In this document: in pieces, positions 36,264-49,500 of the stretch
How positions within the stretch are numbered: position 1 is the first letter of the stretch
Layout of the letters: every line of letters starts with the position of its first letter
Source of the DNA: Tsukamurella paurometabola
GTDB taxonomy: Bacteria > Actinomycetota > Actinomycetes > Mycobacteriales > Mycobacteriaceae
Assembly (NCBI RefSeq): GCF_900631615.1
Contig: NZ_LR131273.1
Location: 1,116,001 to 1,180,000, forward strand
DNA length: 64,000 bases
Direction: 5' to 3'
The notes under the pieces: model-generated
Told to the model about the DNA's origin: nothing
What the model saw: only the letters and a program-made list of their open reading frames with translations
Databases searched by the model: none
Position numbers and translations under genes: made by a program

Positions 36264-37415
36264 ATGTGGAGGACCAACTCACTGCGCGTCGCCGTCGTGG
36301 GCGCCGGCATCGGCGGGCTGGCGGTGGCCTCCGGCCTGCAGCGCGCCGGCGCCGAGGTGATCGTCCTCGAACAGGCCGCCCGGTTCCTCCCCCGCGGCTC
36401 CGGTCTCACGCTGCTGTCGAACGGCTTCGCGGCGCTCCGGTCGCTCGGCCTGGAGGACCGGGTGCGGGAGGTCGTGGCCGACGGTCCGCCGCCGGCCCCG
36501 TACGGCACGCGCCGCGCGGACGGCGCCCGGCTCGGCGAGTTCTCCCCGGACACCCTGGCCGACCTCCGGGTGGTGGACCGCACCGAGCTGCACCGGGCGC
36601 TGTTGAAGGACCTGGCGCCGGACACGGTGCGGCCGGGCATCCGCGTGGAGGGCCTCAGCCGCGAGACCCTGGACCTCGGGCCGAGCGGCCTCCTCGAGGA
36701 CTGGCACGTGCTGGTCGGCGCCGACGGCATCCGCAGCCGCGTCCGCGGCAGCCACGCCGGCGATCCGGGAGCGGCGTACTGCGGTTACGGGGCGTGGCGG
36801 GGCATCACCGACACCCCCGTCGAGCTGCCCGACAGCGGCGAGAGCTTCGGCCGCGGAGAGCGGTTCGGGTACGTCCCGCTGCGGGACGGCCGGGTGTACT
36901 GGTTCGCCGTGCGCCCCTCCGCGGACGACGACCTGCCCGAGCCCGGGGAACTCCTCGAGCGCTACCGGCAGTGGCACGACCCCATCCCCGCACTGCTCGA
37001 TGCGACCGCGCCCGACCGGATCGGCTACCAGCCGATCGAGCGGCTGGCGCACCCGCTGCGCACGTATTCGCGCGGTCCCGCCACGCTGGTCGGCGACGCG
37101 GCGCACGCGATGCCGCCGACCCTGGGGCAGGGCGCGAACCTGGCGCTGGAGGACGCGGCGGTGCTGGTCTCGCTGCTCCGGCCGATCGCGCGGGACCACG
37201 ACCCCCGGGACATCCCGGCCAAGCTCTCCGCCTACGACAAGGCGCGCCGGCCCCGCACGCAGTCCATCGCACGGCAGGCCCACCTGCTCGGCGCCGCCCT
37301 GCAGGCGTCCACGCCCCTCCTCGCCCGCGGCCGTGACGCCGCGATGCGGGCCGCCCCGAACGCGCTGCTGGACCGCGTCTTCCGCAGCACGCAGCGGTGG
37401 TCTCCGCCCGACTGA
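36264..37415 (+). CDS. FAD-dependent monooxygenase (PHBH-fold)
   Basis: 383 residues. FAD motif VAVVGAGIGGLAVASGLQR, then GSGLTLLSNGFAALRSLGL, the DG motif VLVGADGIRSRVR and the GD motif LVGDAAHAMPPTLGQGANLA. This is the group A aromatic-hydroxylase signature set (salicylate/3-hydroxybenzoate hydroxylase-like). It oxygenates a substrate using NAD(P)H and O2; substrate not predictable. The N-terminus is directly at the Rossmann fold, so the start is well fixed. Stands alone; followed by a 143-base gap before the next plus-strand gene. Confidence 0.88.
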   Translation: MWRTNSLRVAVVGAGIGGLAVASGLQRAGAEVIVLEQAARFLPRGSGLTLLSNGFAALRSLGLEDRVREVVADGPPPAPYGTRRADGARLGEFSPDTLADLRVVDRTELHRALLKDLAPDTVRPGIRVEGLSRETLDLGPSGLLEDWHVLVGADGIRSRVRGSHAGDPGAAYCGYGAWRGITDTPVELPDSGESFGRGERFGYVPLRDGRVYWFAVRPSADDDLPEPGELLERYRQWHDPIPALLDATAPDRIGYQPIERLAHPLRTYSRGPATLVGDAAHAMPPTLGQGANLALEDAAVLVSLLRPIARDHDPRDIPAKLSAYDKARRPRTQSIARQAHLLGAALQASTPLLARGRDAAMRAAPNALLDRVFRSTQRWSPPD

Positions 37416-37546
37416 GCGCGCCGCGCGACACCGCGCCACTCACTGTCGCCCGGTGCGACTCCCGCGCGATGCGCCCGGAGGGCGCCGCCCCGTATTCCCC
37501 GTGCACGCGTGGCGAACCGCACCGTCGCGGGGCCGTGCGGAAGGCG

Positions 37547-37552
37547 CATAAT
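37547..37552 (+). promoter_or_regulatory. -10 hexamer CATAAT, probable leaderless start
   Basis: CATAAT ends 6 bases before ATG 37559; no ribosome site between. Confidence 0.45.
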
Positions 37553-37558
37553 CACAGC

Positions 37559-38557
37559 ATGTCGTTCGGTGATCGAAGCGTCTCGGATCTGGTCGGCCGG
37601 TCGGTCGCCGATCCGCTCGCACCGTTCGCCCTCCGGCCCGAGAAGCACCACGTCGCCGCACCCACCGGGGACGCGATCCTGAGCTATGCGATCCGGCTCG
37701 GCGTGGTCGTCGCGAGCGGCGACCCCGTCGGCCTCACCCCCGAGGGCCGTGCGGCGGCGATCGCCGAGTTCGTGCGCCGCGCCGGGCGCCGGCCGATCGC
37801 CGTCCTGGGTGCCGGGGAGGCCGCGCGCCCACTCTGGGAGGCGCACGGCCTGCGGGCCGTGCCCATCGGTCGCGACGTGGTCATCGACACCGGCTCCTTC
37901 GACCTCGTCGGCCGACGGTTCCGCAACCTCCGGCAGGCGGTGTCGCGGACCCGCAATGCGGGCGTCACCGTCGAGATCGTGCGCGAGGGCGACGTCACCG
38001 ACCTCGACCGGCAGGCGGTCCGCCGGATGGAGGCTCTCGCGGGCCACGACCCGACCCGCGGGTTCTCCATGATCCTCGGGCGCATGCTCGACGGCTCGAC
38101 GCCCGACGGGGTGTTCGCCCTCGCCCGGACCGCCGACGGCACCGTCTGCGCCGCTCATCGGTACCTGCCCGCCGGTCCCGAGGACCTGTCCCTCGACCTG
38201 CCGCTGCGGGCGCGACGGTCACCCAACGGCGTGGACGAGCGGCTCACCATCGAGACGGTGGCGTGGGCGCGCGATCACGGCTACAAGCGCGTCTCCCTCG
38301 CGTTCGCGCCCTTCCCCGACCTGTTCGCCGACGACGCGGCCGCCCTGCGACACCCGTGGGCCGGGGCCACCGCCCGGCGGGCCGTGCACGCCTTCGACCC
38401 GCTGCTGCACGTCGAGCGGCTGTACCGGTACCTGCGCAAGTACCGCTCCTTCGACCAGGAGCGCGCGGTCATGCTGCGCCCGCACCAGGTCCTCCGGGTC
38501 GCCGCCGCACTGATCCTGCTCGAATTCGGCCGCTACGGCCGCGGCGACCGCCTGTGA
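37559..38557 (+). CDS. DUF2156 (phosphatidylglycerol lysyltransferase C-domain-like) GNAT-fold protein
   Basis: 332 residues. The pattern 'FALRPEKHHVAAPTGDAILSY', 'VVASGDPVG', 'AIAEFVRRAGRRPIAVLGA', 'RFRNLRQAVSRTRNAGVTVEIV' and 'YKRVSLAFAPFPDLF' matches the DUF2156/LPG-synthase C-terminal fold, two GNAT-like lobes. In MprF/LysX this domain transfers an amino acid from tRNA to a lipid. Here there is no transmembrane MprF part, so the acceptor may be soluble or the protein peripheral. Only one weak hydrophobic stretch is seen near the end. The start follows a leaderless-type -10. A perfect hairpin follows the stop. Confidence 0.8.
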   Translation: MSFGDRSVSDLVGRSVADPLAPFALRPEKHHVAAPTGDAILSYAIRLGVVVASGDPVGLTPEGRAAAIAEFVRRAGRRPIAVLGAGEAARPLWEAHGLRAVPIGRDVVIDTGSFDLVGRRFRNLRQAVSRTRNAGVTVEIVREGDVTDLDRQAVRRMEALAGHDPTRGFSMILGRMLDGSTPDGVFALARTADGTVCAAHRYLPAGPEDLSLDLPLRARRSPNGVDERLTIETVAWARDHGYKRVSLAFAPFPDLFADDAAALRHPWAGATARRAVHAFDPLLHVERLYRYLRKYRSFDQERAVMLRPHQVLRVAAALILLEFGRYGRGDRL

Positions 38558-38574
38558 ACCACGCCCGGACAGCA

Positions 38575-38606
38575 CTGCGCCCCCGCCGTTCCCGGCGGGG
38601 GCGCAG
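38575..38606. terminator. Perfect 14-bp hairpin
   Basis: Arms 38575-38588 and 38593-38606, loop TTCC. GC-rich, between the convergent ends of the DUF2156 gene and pckA (stop at 38621). Serves both directions. Confidence 0.85.
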
Positions 38607-38620
38607 TCCGTGTCGGGGGA

Positions 38621-40465
38621 TCAGCCCAGGCGGTGCTTGAGCGCGTCCAGCTCGTCCTTCAGGCCCGTGGGCAGCTTGTCGCCGACGAACGCGAACCACT
38701 CCTCGATCGACGGGATCTCGCCCCGCCACTCGTCGACGTTCACGGCCAGCGCCTCGGCGACGTCCTCGACGGGGGTGTCCAGGCCGCTGAGGTCCAGCTC
38801 CTCCGGCGTCGCGACGATGCCGACCGGCGTCTCCTTACCGGCGGCGTTGCCCTCGATGCGGTCGACGATCCACTTGAGCACGCGGCTGTTCTCGCCGAAT
38901 CCGGGCCACAGGAAGCGCTTGTCCTCGCCGCGGCGGAACCAGTTCACGTAGAACACGGCCGGCAGCTTGGACTCGTCGGCCTGCTTGCCGATGTTCAGCC
39001 AGTGGTCGAAGTAGTCGCCCACGTTGTAGCCCAGGAAGGGCAGCATCGCCATCGGGTCGCGGCGGACGGTGCCCACCTTGCCCTCGGCCGCGGCGGTCTG
39101 CTCGGAGCCGACGGTCGCGCCCATGAAGACGCCGTGCTTCCAGTCGCGCGCCTGCGTCACCAGCGGCACCGTGGTCTTGCGGCGCCCGCCGAACAGGATC
39201 GCCGAGATCGGCACGCCCTGCGGATCGTCCCACTCGGGGGCGATCGACGGGCACTGCGCCATCGGGGTGGTGTACCGCGAGTTCGGGTGCGCGGCGACGG
39301 TGACGGCACCGTCCTCGCCCTCGGCGGCCGAGCTCTCCCAGTCCTGGCCCTTCCAGTCCGTGAGGTGCTGCGGCGCGGCCGACATGCCCTCCCACCAGAC
39401 ATCGCCGCCGTCGGTCTTGGCGACGTTCGTGAAGATGGTGTTGCCGGCCTCGATGGTCTTCATCGCGTTCGGGTTCGAGTCCATCGACGTGCCCGGGGCG
39501 ACGCCGAAGAAGCCGAACTCGGGGTTCACCGCGTAGAGGCGGCCGTCCTTGCCGAAGCGCATCCACGCGATGTCGTCGCCGACGGTCTCGGCGCGCCAGC
39601 CCGGCAGGGTCGGCTGGATCATCGCGAGGTTGGTCTTACCGCAGGCCGACGGGAACGCGGCGGCGATGTAGTAGACCTTGTCCTCCGGCGAGATCAGCTT
39701 GAGGATCAGCATGTGCTCGGCGAGCCAGCCCTCGTCGTGCGCCATGGCCGAGGCGATGCGCAGCGCGTAGCACTTCTTGCCCAGCAGCGCGTTGCCGCCG
39801 TAGCCCGAACCGTACGACCAGATCTCGCGGGTCTCCGGGAAGTGGGTGATGTACTTCGTCTCGCTGCACGGCCACGGCACGTCGGCCTCGCCCGGGGCGA
39901 GCGGCTTGCCCACCGAGTGCAGGCCCTTGACGAAGAAGCCGTCCTCGCCGAGCTTGTCCAGCACGGCGGAGCCCATGCGGGTCATGATCTTCATCGACAC
40001 CACGACGTACGGGCTGTCGGTGATCTCGACGCCCAGCTTCGGGTCGTCGGCGCCCAGCGGGCCCATGCAGAAGGGCACCACGTACATGGTGCGGCCCTGC
40101 ATGCAGCCGCGGTACAGGTCGGTCATGGTCGCCCGCATCTCGGCGGGACGGACCCAGTTGTTCGTCGGCCCGGCGGCCTCCTTGGTCTCCGAACAGATGT
40201 AGGTGCGCGACTCCACGCGCGCCACGTCCGCCGGGTCCGAGAGGGCCAGGAAGGAGTTGGGCTTCTTCTCCTCGTTGAGCTTGGTGAAGGTGCCCGCGGC
40301 GACCATCTCGGAGGTCAGGCGATCCCATTCGGCGTCCGAGCCGTCGGCCCAGACCACGCGGTCGGGCCGGGTGAGCTCGGCGACCTCGCGCACCCACTCG
40401 ACGAGCTGTGCGTGCTTCGTGGGGATCGCGTCCCCGTCGAGGCCGGGAATGGTGGCTGACGTCAT
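38621..40465 (-). CDS. pckA: Phosphoenolpyruvate carboxykinase (GTP)
   Basis: 614 residues, against about 606 in M. tuberculosis (Rv0211). P-loop [12 protein letters not shown] with the catalytic Cys, metal-site regions '[33 protein letters not shown]' (split around SGYGGN) and nucleotide-binding '[25 protein letters not shown]', all near identical to the GTP-type enzyme. It makes PEP from oxaloacetate and GTP, the first step of gluconeogenesis. I start at ATG 40465 (MTSATIPG), which is the family N-terminus and has GGAG 9 bases upstream; TTG 40480 and ATG 40474 are less likely. The NRPS gene ends 93 bases upstream on the same strand. Confidence 0.97.
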   Translation of the reverse strand: MTSATIPGLDGDAIPTKHAQLVEWVREVAELTRPDRVVWADGSDAEWDRLTSEMVAAGTFTKLNEEKKPNSFLALSDPADVARVESRTYICSETKEAAGPTNNWVRPAEMRATMTDLYRGCMQGRTMYVVPFCMGPLGADDPKLGVEITDSPYVVVSMKIMTRMGSAVLDKLGEDGFFVKGLHSVGKPLAPGEADVPWPCSETKYITHFPETREIWSYGSGYGGNALLGKKCYALRIASAMAHDEGWLAEHMLILKLISPEDKVYYIAAAFPSACGKTNLAMIQPTLPGWRAETVGDDIAWMRFGKDGRLYAVNPEFGFFGVAPGTSMDSNPNAMKTIEAGNTIFTNVAKTDGGDVWWEGMSAAPQHLTDWKGQDWESSAAEGEDGAVTVAAHPNSRYTTPMAQCPSIAPEWDDPQGVPISAILFGGRRKTTVPLVTQARDWKHGVFMGATVGSEQTAAAEGKVGTVRRDPMAMLPFLGYNVGDYFDHWLNIGKQADESKLPAVFYVNWFRRGEDKRFLWPGFGENSRVLKWIVDRIEGNAAGKETPVGIVATPEELDLSGLDTPVEDVAEALAVNVDEWRGEIPSIEEWFAFVGDKLPTGLKDELDALKHRLG

Positions 40466-40558
40466 AGGTGTCATCTCCAAAGTCGCATACGAACCTTTGA
40501 ACCAGTGTCACACATCGGGCAAGGTCACAGAACCGAGGGTGACGTGCAACATCTCACA

Positions 40559-43500
40559 TCACACCTCGGCCCTGTCCCCCGCACCCGGGAGGAAGCCGAT
40601 GCGCACCAAGTAGTCGACGTAGACGTCCAGTCCGGCGTCCCCGACGGGGTCGCGGTCACCGTCGAGCCCGATGCGCCCGTCGGCGACCGCGGTCGGGACG
40701 AACGCCCCGCCCGTGCCGGAGGTGTCGCGCTCCAGGCCGGCCCGGATGAGCAGGATCGACCGGGCCAGCGCCTCGGCGACCTCGGGGCGGCTGCGGAACG
40801 CCGCCGTCTGGCGGTCCAGGAACTCGGCGCCCGGCACCGGCTCGATCGCGAAACCGCCGCGGCGCAGGGCCTCGACGATCTCCCGCCAGCTCACCTGCGA
40901 GCCGCTGCCCACCTCGAGGGTGCGCAGCGGCTCGGCGCCCGTGCGCAGGATCTCCACCATCGCCTCCGCGGCGCGGTCGACCGGCGTCATCTCCAGGGTC
41001 TGGTCCAGCATCTCCGACGGGGCCGCCCCCACCGTCGCGATGGACCGGACGAGGTTCCAGAAGGCGTCGTCGGTGTTCGTCGCCCCCGAATCGAGCGCGC
41101 CGGTCAGCAGGCCGGGACGCAGGATCGTCGACCGCACGCCGCTCGCCGCCGCGAGCTCCACGATCCGCTCCGCCACCCACTTCGACTGCGGGTACCCCGC
41201 GTCCGGGATCTCCTCGAACGAGCCGGCCGCCGAGATCGTCGACACGAACTGGAAGACGGTGCCGGGCCGCCGCGACGCCAGTTCCAGGAGGAACCGCGTG
41301 GAGTCGACGTTCGCCGCGCGCAGCCGCGCATAGGGCTCGACGTGGTTGACCCGCGCCCCGCAGTGGATGATCGCATCGACCTGCGCGATCACGCGGTCCC
41401 AGTCGGCGGCGTCGACGCCGAGGGCGGGGGCCGCGAGATCGCCCGGCAGCGCCGTGATCCGGCCCTCGTACCCCTCCGCCCACGAGCCGTAACGCCGCAT
41501 GGACGCGCGGATCCGGTCGAGCCCGGAGGCCTCGTCGCGGGCCCGGACCAGCGCGACCACCCGGGCCTCCGGGTCGGCCTCCAGCACCGCGCGCACCAGG
41601 TGTCCGCCGAGCAGGCCGGTGGCACCGGTGACGAGCACCCCGTGCCCGGACGGCACCACGCCGGGGGTCGACGGTGCGAACCGCACGTCGTCGACGGGCA
41701 CCTCCACCGACCGGGCGCGGCCCGCGGCGGACAGCGAGGCGAGGACGGACGCCGGCGTGGCGCTCTCGAACAGCGCCGCGATCGGCACGCGCACCCCGAA
41801 GTCCACGTCGACCCGGTCCACCAGCCGCATCAGCGACAGGGAGTCGCCGCCCAGGTCGAAGAAGGAGTCGTCGAGGCCGACCCGGTCGGCGCCGAGGACC
41901 GCCTCGAAGACGGCCACCATGGCGCGCTCCTCGGCGGTCTCCGGCGCGCGGTAGCCGGCCGCCGCCGCGAACACGGGCTCCGGCAACGCCGCCCGGTCGA
42001 GCTTGCCGCTCGGCGTGACGGGCAGCGCGTCGAGGACCACCACGAACGGGACCATCGCCGCGGGCAGGCGTCGCGTGACGGTCGCGGTGATCTCCTCCGG
42101 CGACCGGCCGGGGGCCACCACGTAGCCGACGAGCCGCGCGCCGGCCGCAGCGTCGCGCACCGCCGCGACCGCCGCGCTCACACCGGGGCACGCGGCGAGC
42201 GCCGCCTCGACCTCCCCGAGTTCGATCCGCACGCCGCGGATCTTCACCTGGTCGTCCGCGCGGCCCACGTACTCCAGCGACCCGTCCGGCAGCCAGCGCA
42301 CCAGGTCGCCGGTGCGGTACATGCGCGCGCCCGCCGTCCCGTACGGATCGGCGACGAACCGCGACGCCGTCAGGCCCGGCCGCCCCACGTAGCCGCGGGC
42401 CACCGCCGCGCCCGTCACGTACAGCTCGCCGACCACACCGGGGCCCACGCGGCGGAGGGCACCGTCGAGCACGCGGACCGCCATTCCGCGGACGGGCCGG
42501 CCGATGGGCACCGGCCCGCTCTCGCCGGGCCGGATCCGCGCCGTCGAGACCACGACGGTCGCCTCGGTGGGCCCGTAGGCGTTGAGCAGCCTGCGGCCGG
42601 GCCCCCACTGGTCGACCAGCGGGCGGGGCACCGCCTCCGCGCCGACGACCAGCGAGGTCAGGCCCCTCATCCGCCCGGCGGGCACGGAGGCCAGCACCGA
42701 CGGGGTGAGCAGCGCATGGGTGACGCGCTGCTTCTCCACGAAGGCCGCGAGCTCGGCGCCCGCGCGCACCGTCGCCGAGACGACGAGCGTGCCGCCCGTG
42801 GCGAGGGCGCACAGGATCTCCCACACCGCGGCGTCGAAGCCGACGGACGCGTTGTGCAGCGTCCGGGTCCCCGGCCCCAGCTCCAGCTCGTCGGCGAAGG
42901 AGCGCACCAGGTCGGCGAGGCCCGCGTGGGTGACCGCGACACCCTTCGGCACGCCCGTCGACCCGGAGGTGAAGATGACGTACGCCGCGTCCTGCGCCGT
43001 GAGCGGCGACCGCCGGTCGGCGTCGGTGACGGGCTCGTCGGTCGCGTCGTCGCCGGGGCCGGCGTCGAGCAGCGCACCGTCGACCTCGAGGGCCGGGTGC
43101 GCGTCCGCGAACATGGCGTCGACGCGCTCGCGCGGCGTCGACGCGTCGATCGGCAGGAACGCGGCACCGGCCTTGGCGACGCCCAGCACCGCGGCGACGA
43201 AACCGGCCGACCGCGGCGCGGTCACGGCCACCACGTCGCCCGGGCCCACGCCCTCGGCGATGAACCGCCGCGCCCAGCGGTTCGACAGCGCATCCAGCTC
43301 GGCGTAGGTGAGCGGGTCCCCGTCGCCCGCGACGGCCCGGGACTTCGGGCGGGCCGCGGCGCGGCGCTCGACGAGGTCCGGGAGGGTCCGCGCGGGCACG
43401 CCGCCGATCGCGCCGCCCCAGCGGCGCACCAGCAGACGGTCGGCCTCGCCCGTGCCGTCGACCTCGGCCAGGCGGGCGTCGGGCCGGATCACCGCCGCGG

Positions 43501-46500
43501 TCAGCACGCGCCGCCACCGGTCGACGAGGTCCTCCACCGCGGCCCGGCCCAGGACGTCGGTGCGATACCCGGCGCGGACGTGCATCGTCGTCCCCGGGAC
43601 CACCGCGACGTGCAGCGGGTAGTGGGTGGCGTCGTCGCCGCGCACGTCCACCACCTCGATGTCCGTGCCGGGGATCGCGGCGCCGGCCGTCGACGGATAG
43701 TTCTCCACCACGAACAGCGAGTCGAAGAGCTCGTCCCCGCCGGCCACGCGGGTGATCTCGGTCAGGCCCAGATGCTGGTGGTCGAGCAGCCGCACGTACT
43801 GCGCCTGGACGCCGAGGGCGACCTCGCGGACCGTCGCGCGCGGGTCGAGGGCGACCCGCACCGGCGACGTGGTGATGAACAGGCCCACCAGGTCCTCCAC
43901 GCCGTCGAGCTGGTCGGGCCGGCCCGACTGCACCGCGCCGAAGACCACGTCGTCGCGGCCCGTCGCGCCGCCCAGGGCGATCGCCCACGTGGCCTGCAGG
44001 ACCGCGCCGGTCGTGGTGCCCAGCTTCCCCGCCAGGCGGGTGACGGCCGCGCCCACGGTCGCGGGGATCGTCAGCCGCACCTCGTCGCGCCCCTGCCCCG
44101 ACGGTCCGCCGTCCCGGCTCGGGTGCGCCCGCGGGAGGTCCCGGGCGACCAGCGTCGGCTCGTCCAGGCCGGCGAGCTCCTCCGCCCACGCGGCGCGCGC
44201 CGCCTCCCGGTCGCGCGCCTGCAGCCAGGTGAAGTAGTCGCGCAGACTCGCCCGCGGCCGGCCGGCCGCGAGGGCCACGGGATCGGCGCCCGCGAGCAGG
44301 TCGCCGGCGGCGTAGCCGGCCAGCAGATCGCGGAAGATCACCGGCGCCGACCAGCCGTCCCACAGGATGTGGTGGTTGGTCACCACCAACCGGAACTCCC
44401 GCTCCCCCAGCCGGGCCAGCAGGAACCGCACGCCCGGCTCCCGGTCGAGCCGGAAGCCGCGCCGCCGCTCGGCGGCGGCGAGCTCGCCGAAACGGGCCTC
44501 TGGATCGCGCGCCCCGCGCACGTCCTCGCGGCGGAACGGCACCGGGCCCGGCGCGGCGATCACCTGGACCGGGGCCTCCAGCCCGTCGGCGACGAACCGG
44601 GCGCGCAGCGCCTCGCGGCGGTCCATGAGCGCGCGCACCGCGGCCGCGAACCGGTCCTCGTCGACGGCGCCCTCGAAATCGATCACCGTCTGCACCACGT
44701 ACGGGTCGGCGTCGGCGTCGCCCTCGCCGAACTCCGCGTGGTACCGGAAGCCCTGCTGCAGCACGGTCAGCGGCAGCACGTCCTGCAGGCCCGGGTAGCG
44801 GTCGTCGAGCCGCTCCACCTGCTCCGCGGTGAGCGCGACGAGCGGGAAGTCCGACGGGGTGTGGCCCCCGTCGCCGCTGCCGGCGGCGCTGACCACCTCG
44901 CGCAGGGCCTCGAACCACAGCGCGCCGAGCCGGCGCACCGCGTCCTCGTCGATCAGCGCCGGCGCCCACGTCCACGACGCCACCAGCTCCGGGCCGTCCG
45001 CGCCGTCCCGGGCGGCGGCGTTCACCTCGATCGGATGCAGCAGCGCGAGTGCGTCCGGCGCCGGGGAGAGGTCGGGGAACCGGCGGTCGGGCGCCCAGGG
45101 CCCGTCGCCCGAGCCGGTGGTGCGGCCCAGGTAGTTGAAGCCGATCTCGGGCTGCGGCAACGCGTCGAACTCCGCCGCCCGGCGGCCGTGGCCGTACCGG
45201 GCGAGGCCGTAGCCGATACCGCCGTCGGGCACGGCCCGCAGCTGCTCCTTGACCCGCTTGACCACGGCGGCGGGCGCGCCCCCGCCCGGCCGCAGCCGCA
45301 GCGGGTGGACGTTCGTGAACCAGCCGACGGTGCGCGTCAGGTCCAGCCCGGGGGCCAGGGACTCGTCCCGGCCGTGCGTCTCGACCTCGACGAGGACGGA
45401 GTCGTCGGCGCGGCCCCGCTCGCCCGCCCACCGGGTGACGGCCGTCGCGAAGGCCGCGAGCAGCACGTCCTGCACGCCGGCGTGGAAGGACTCCGGCACC
45501 GCGCCGAGCAGCGGCCCGGCGACGTCGGCGGGCAGGCTCAGGTCGGCGTGGCCGGCGGCGCCGTGGGTGTCGCGGGCGGGGTCGAGCGCGCCGTCGAGCA
45601 GGGCGGGCGCACCGTCGAGCACGGACCGCCAGTACTCGAGCTCGTCGGGGCCGGCCTGCGCGGCGCGGTCGGCGAGCACCGTGGACCAGCGGCGGTACGA
45701 GCTGCCCACCGGGGCCGTGACCACGGGCCGGCCGGCGGACGCGGCGTGCCAGCCGGTCGCGAGGTCGGTGAGCAGGATCCGCCAGGACACGCCGTCGACC
45801 ACGAAGTGGTGCGCCGCGACGAGCAGCGCCCCCTCCCGCCCGGGGCCCAGGTCGAACCACACGGCCCGCAGCAGCGACGGTGCGCCGGGCCGCAGCAGGC
45901 CCGTCACCCGGCGGTGCTCGGCGGCGATCGCCGCGCCCGCCTCGTCGAGCGACAGGCCGGTGGCGTCGAACCGCTCCACGACGTCGGCGGCGTCGACCGC
46001 GCCGACGGGCCGCGCGGTGAGTGTCCAGGCGCCCCCCGGGCGCGACTCGAGTTCCGCGCGCAGGGCGTCGTGCCGGTCGAGGATCGCCTGGGTGAGCGCG
46101 TGCAGCGTCCCGGCGTCGACGGCCGGCGGGGTGCGGACCAGCACCGACTGGTGGAAGCCGTCGGCCGTGCCGCCGTGCGCGGCGAACCAGGCGAACACCG
46201 GGGTGGGCGTGATCTCGCCGATGCCGTCGTCGGGGGCGGCGTCCGCGGGATCGACGGTGCCCGCCGCGGCGGCGAGGCCCGCGACGGTGCGGTGCGCGAA
46301 GACGTCGTGCGCGGTCAGGGTCAGGCCCGCGGCGCGGGCACGGCCCACGAGCTGGATCGACGTGATGGAGTCGCCGCCCAGCTCGAAGAAGGAGTCGTCG
46401 ACCCCGACCTTCTCGACGCCGAGCACCTCGGCGAACACCGCCGCGAGGGTCTCCTCGGCGGAGGTGGCGGGCGCCCGGTACCGGGCCTCGTCGCTCACGT

Positions 46501-49500
46501 CGGGCGCGGGCAGCGCCGCGCGGTCGACCTTGCCGTTCGCGGTGAGCGGCAGCGCGTCGAGCGCGACCACCCGGGCGGGCACCATGTGCGCGGGCAGCCG
46601 CCGGGCGGCGTCCGCCCGGACGTCGGCCTCGGACGCCGTGCCGGTGACGTAGCCGACGAGGCGCCGGGCGGCGCCGTCGCCCTGCACCGTGACCGCCGCG
46701 GCGGTGACGCCGGGGCACGCGGCGAGCGCGGCCTCGACCTCGCCCGGCTCGATCCGGAAGCCGCGCAGTTTCACCTGGTCGTCGGCGCGGCCCACGTACT
46801 CCAGCGATCCGTCCGGTAGCCAGCGCACCAGGTCGCCCGTGCGGTAGACGCGCGCGCCGTCGGCGCCGAGCGGGTCGGCGACGAACCGCGACGCCGTGAG
46901 TCCGGGGCGGCCGGCGTAGCCGCGCGCGACGCCCGGCCCGCCGACGTACAGCTCGCCCACGACGCCCGGCGGCACGCGCCGCAGCCCGGCGTCGAGGACG
47001 TAGGCGCGGGCACCGCCGATGGGGCGGCCGATGGAGACCACGTCCTCCCCCGCCACCAGCCGCCCCAGGGTCGCGGCGACGGTCAGCTCGGTGGGGCCGT
47101 AGGCGTTGACGAGCCGGCGGCCCGGCGCCCACGTGTCGACCAGCGGCCGGGTGACGGCCTCGGCGCCGACGGTGAGCGACGTCAGGCACGCCATCCGGCC
47201 GGGCGTGACCGCGGCCAGCACGGACGGGGTGATGAGCGCGTGCGTGACGCCGTGCTCCTCGACGAAGTCGGCGAGCTCGTCGCCCACGCGGGTCTCGGGT
47301 GAGATGCGCAGCGTCGCGCCGGTGGCGAGGGCGCTGAGCAGGTCCCAGAAGGAGATATCGAAGCCGACGGAGAAATTCGACAGGACCTGCGCGCCGGCGC
47401 CCGCCCCCGTCTCCGCGACGATCGCCGCGGCCAGGTCGACGGCGCCGGCGTGCGGCACGACGACGCCCTTCGGCGTCCCGGTGGTGCCGGAGGTGTAGAT
47501 GACGTAGGCGGCGTCGCCGGGCCGCAGCGGCCCGCCGCGCTCGAGGTCGGTGAGCGGGGCACCGTCGAACCGGCGCGGGTCGGGGTCGGTGTCGGGCGCG
47601 ACCACGAGGCGGGGTGCCGCGTCCTCGAGGAGGAAGGCCCTGCGCTCGTCGGGGTAGGCGGGGTCGATGGGCAGGTAGGCGGCGCCGGCGCGCAGGACGG
47701 CCAGCTCCACGACGAGGAGCCGGGCCGAGCGCGGCACCGTGACGGCCACGATGTCGCCGGGGCGCACGCCCTCCGCGCGCAGGTAGCGGGCCCAGCGGTT
47801 GGCGGCCCGGTCGAGCTCGGCGTACGTCAGGGACTCGGTGTCGTCCGCGAGGGCGAGCGCGTCCGGGGTGGTGCGGATCCACTCGTCGATGAGGTCGGGC
47901 ACGGTCGCGGTGCGCTCCGGGCCCGACGGTGCGCCCCACGCCTCCAAGCGCGCGGGCTCGGGGTCGAGCAGGACGTCGAGGGCGCCGACCGCGGTGCGCG
48001 GATCGGCCGCGACCTGTTCCAGCAGCCGGCGCCACCGCGCGACCAGGGTCTCGACGGTCGCGCGGTCGAAGACGTCGGTGCGGTACTCGACGCCGCCGGT
48101 GAGCCCGCCGGCCGTCTCGGTGACGCTGAACAGCAGGTCGGCGCGGGAGGTCCCGGCGGCGGTCGGCACCACCTCGGCGCCGAGCACGTCGCGCAGGCCG
48201 CTCCAGCCCGGGTCCTCGTTCCAGCCGAGGATCACCTGGAAGACCGGGTGCCGGTCGGCGGAGCCGCGCGGCTGCATCGCGACGACCTCGCCGAAGGGCA
48301 CGTCCTGGTGGGCGTAGGCGTCGAGGACCGTCGACCGGGTGCGCCGCAGGTAGTCGCCGAACGGGGCGGACCAGTCGACGGTGGTGCGCAGCGCCAGCAG
48401 GTTGACGAACATGCCGACCACGTCGTCGCACGACGCGGGCCGGCCCGACGCGGCGGTACCGATCACCACGTCGTCGCCGGCGCCGAGCTTGGACAGCAGC
48501 GCCGCGAGGGCGGCGTAGTGGACCATGAACAGGCTCGCGCCGTGCTCGCGCGCCACGGCGCGCAGCGGCTCGGTGAGCTCGGCGGGCCACGCGAAATCGA
48601 CGGTCCCGCCGGCGGAACCGTTCTCGGCGGGGTACGGGCGGTCGACGGGCAGCACCGTCTCGGCGGGCGCCCCGTCGAGCGTGCGGCGCCAGTAGTCGCG
48701 CTGGGCGGCGATCGGCCCGTCGGGGTCCTGCAGCCGCGCGACCTGCCAGGCCGCGAAGTCGGCGTACTGCACCGCGGGCGCGCCGAGGTCCGGTGCGACG
48801 CCGGAGCGGCGGGCGGCGTACGCGGCCACGAGGTCGCGCAGCAGCGGCCCGACCGACGCCCCGTCGCCGGCGGTGTGGTGCAGCACGAGGACCAGCCGCT
48901 GCGGCTCGTCGGGATCGGGATCCGCGAGCAGCCAGCCGCGGAACGGCGGCTCCGCGGCGAGGTCGAAGGCGTACGCGGCGCACTCGCGGGCGGCGTCGTC
49001 GCGGTCCTCGGCCGGCACGGTGCGCCGTTCGAGCAGCCGGGCGTCGTCGACCGGAACGGTGAGGTCCTGCACCACGTCGTCGCCGCGCAGCCGCAGCACG
49101 GTGCGCAGCGCCCGGTGCTTGTCCACGAGGTCGCGGACGGCGCGGGCCATGGCGTCGGCGTCGATCGGTTCGTCGAAGTCGAGCACGAGCGGCATGTTGT
49201 AGACGGGCGAGGGGCCGCCCAGCTGGAAGTCGCGGAACAGGCCGGCCTGCGCGTACGAGGCCGGGGCCTCCGCCACATCGCCGAGCGGCGCGATCGCCGG
49301 GCCGGCGGGGCGCGCGGTGCCGGGGTCCGACGGTGCGCCCGCCTCCCCGCCCCGCGCCTCCCCGGCCGCGGGCCGCGCCGGCGGGGCGGCGGGCGGCGCC
49401 GTGGCGAGCAGTGCGGCGATGCCACGGGGTGTGGGGTTGTCGAAGACCTCGACGACGGGGACCTGCACGCCGCGCAGCTCGGCGAGCCGGTCGGTGATCC

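Noticed and set aside
40505-46819. 2104-codon open frame antisense to the NRPS
   Set aside because: Shadow of a GC-rich coding strand: Arg/Pro/Gly/His-rich, no domain, no start signal, and fully opposite to intact NRPS domains.
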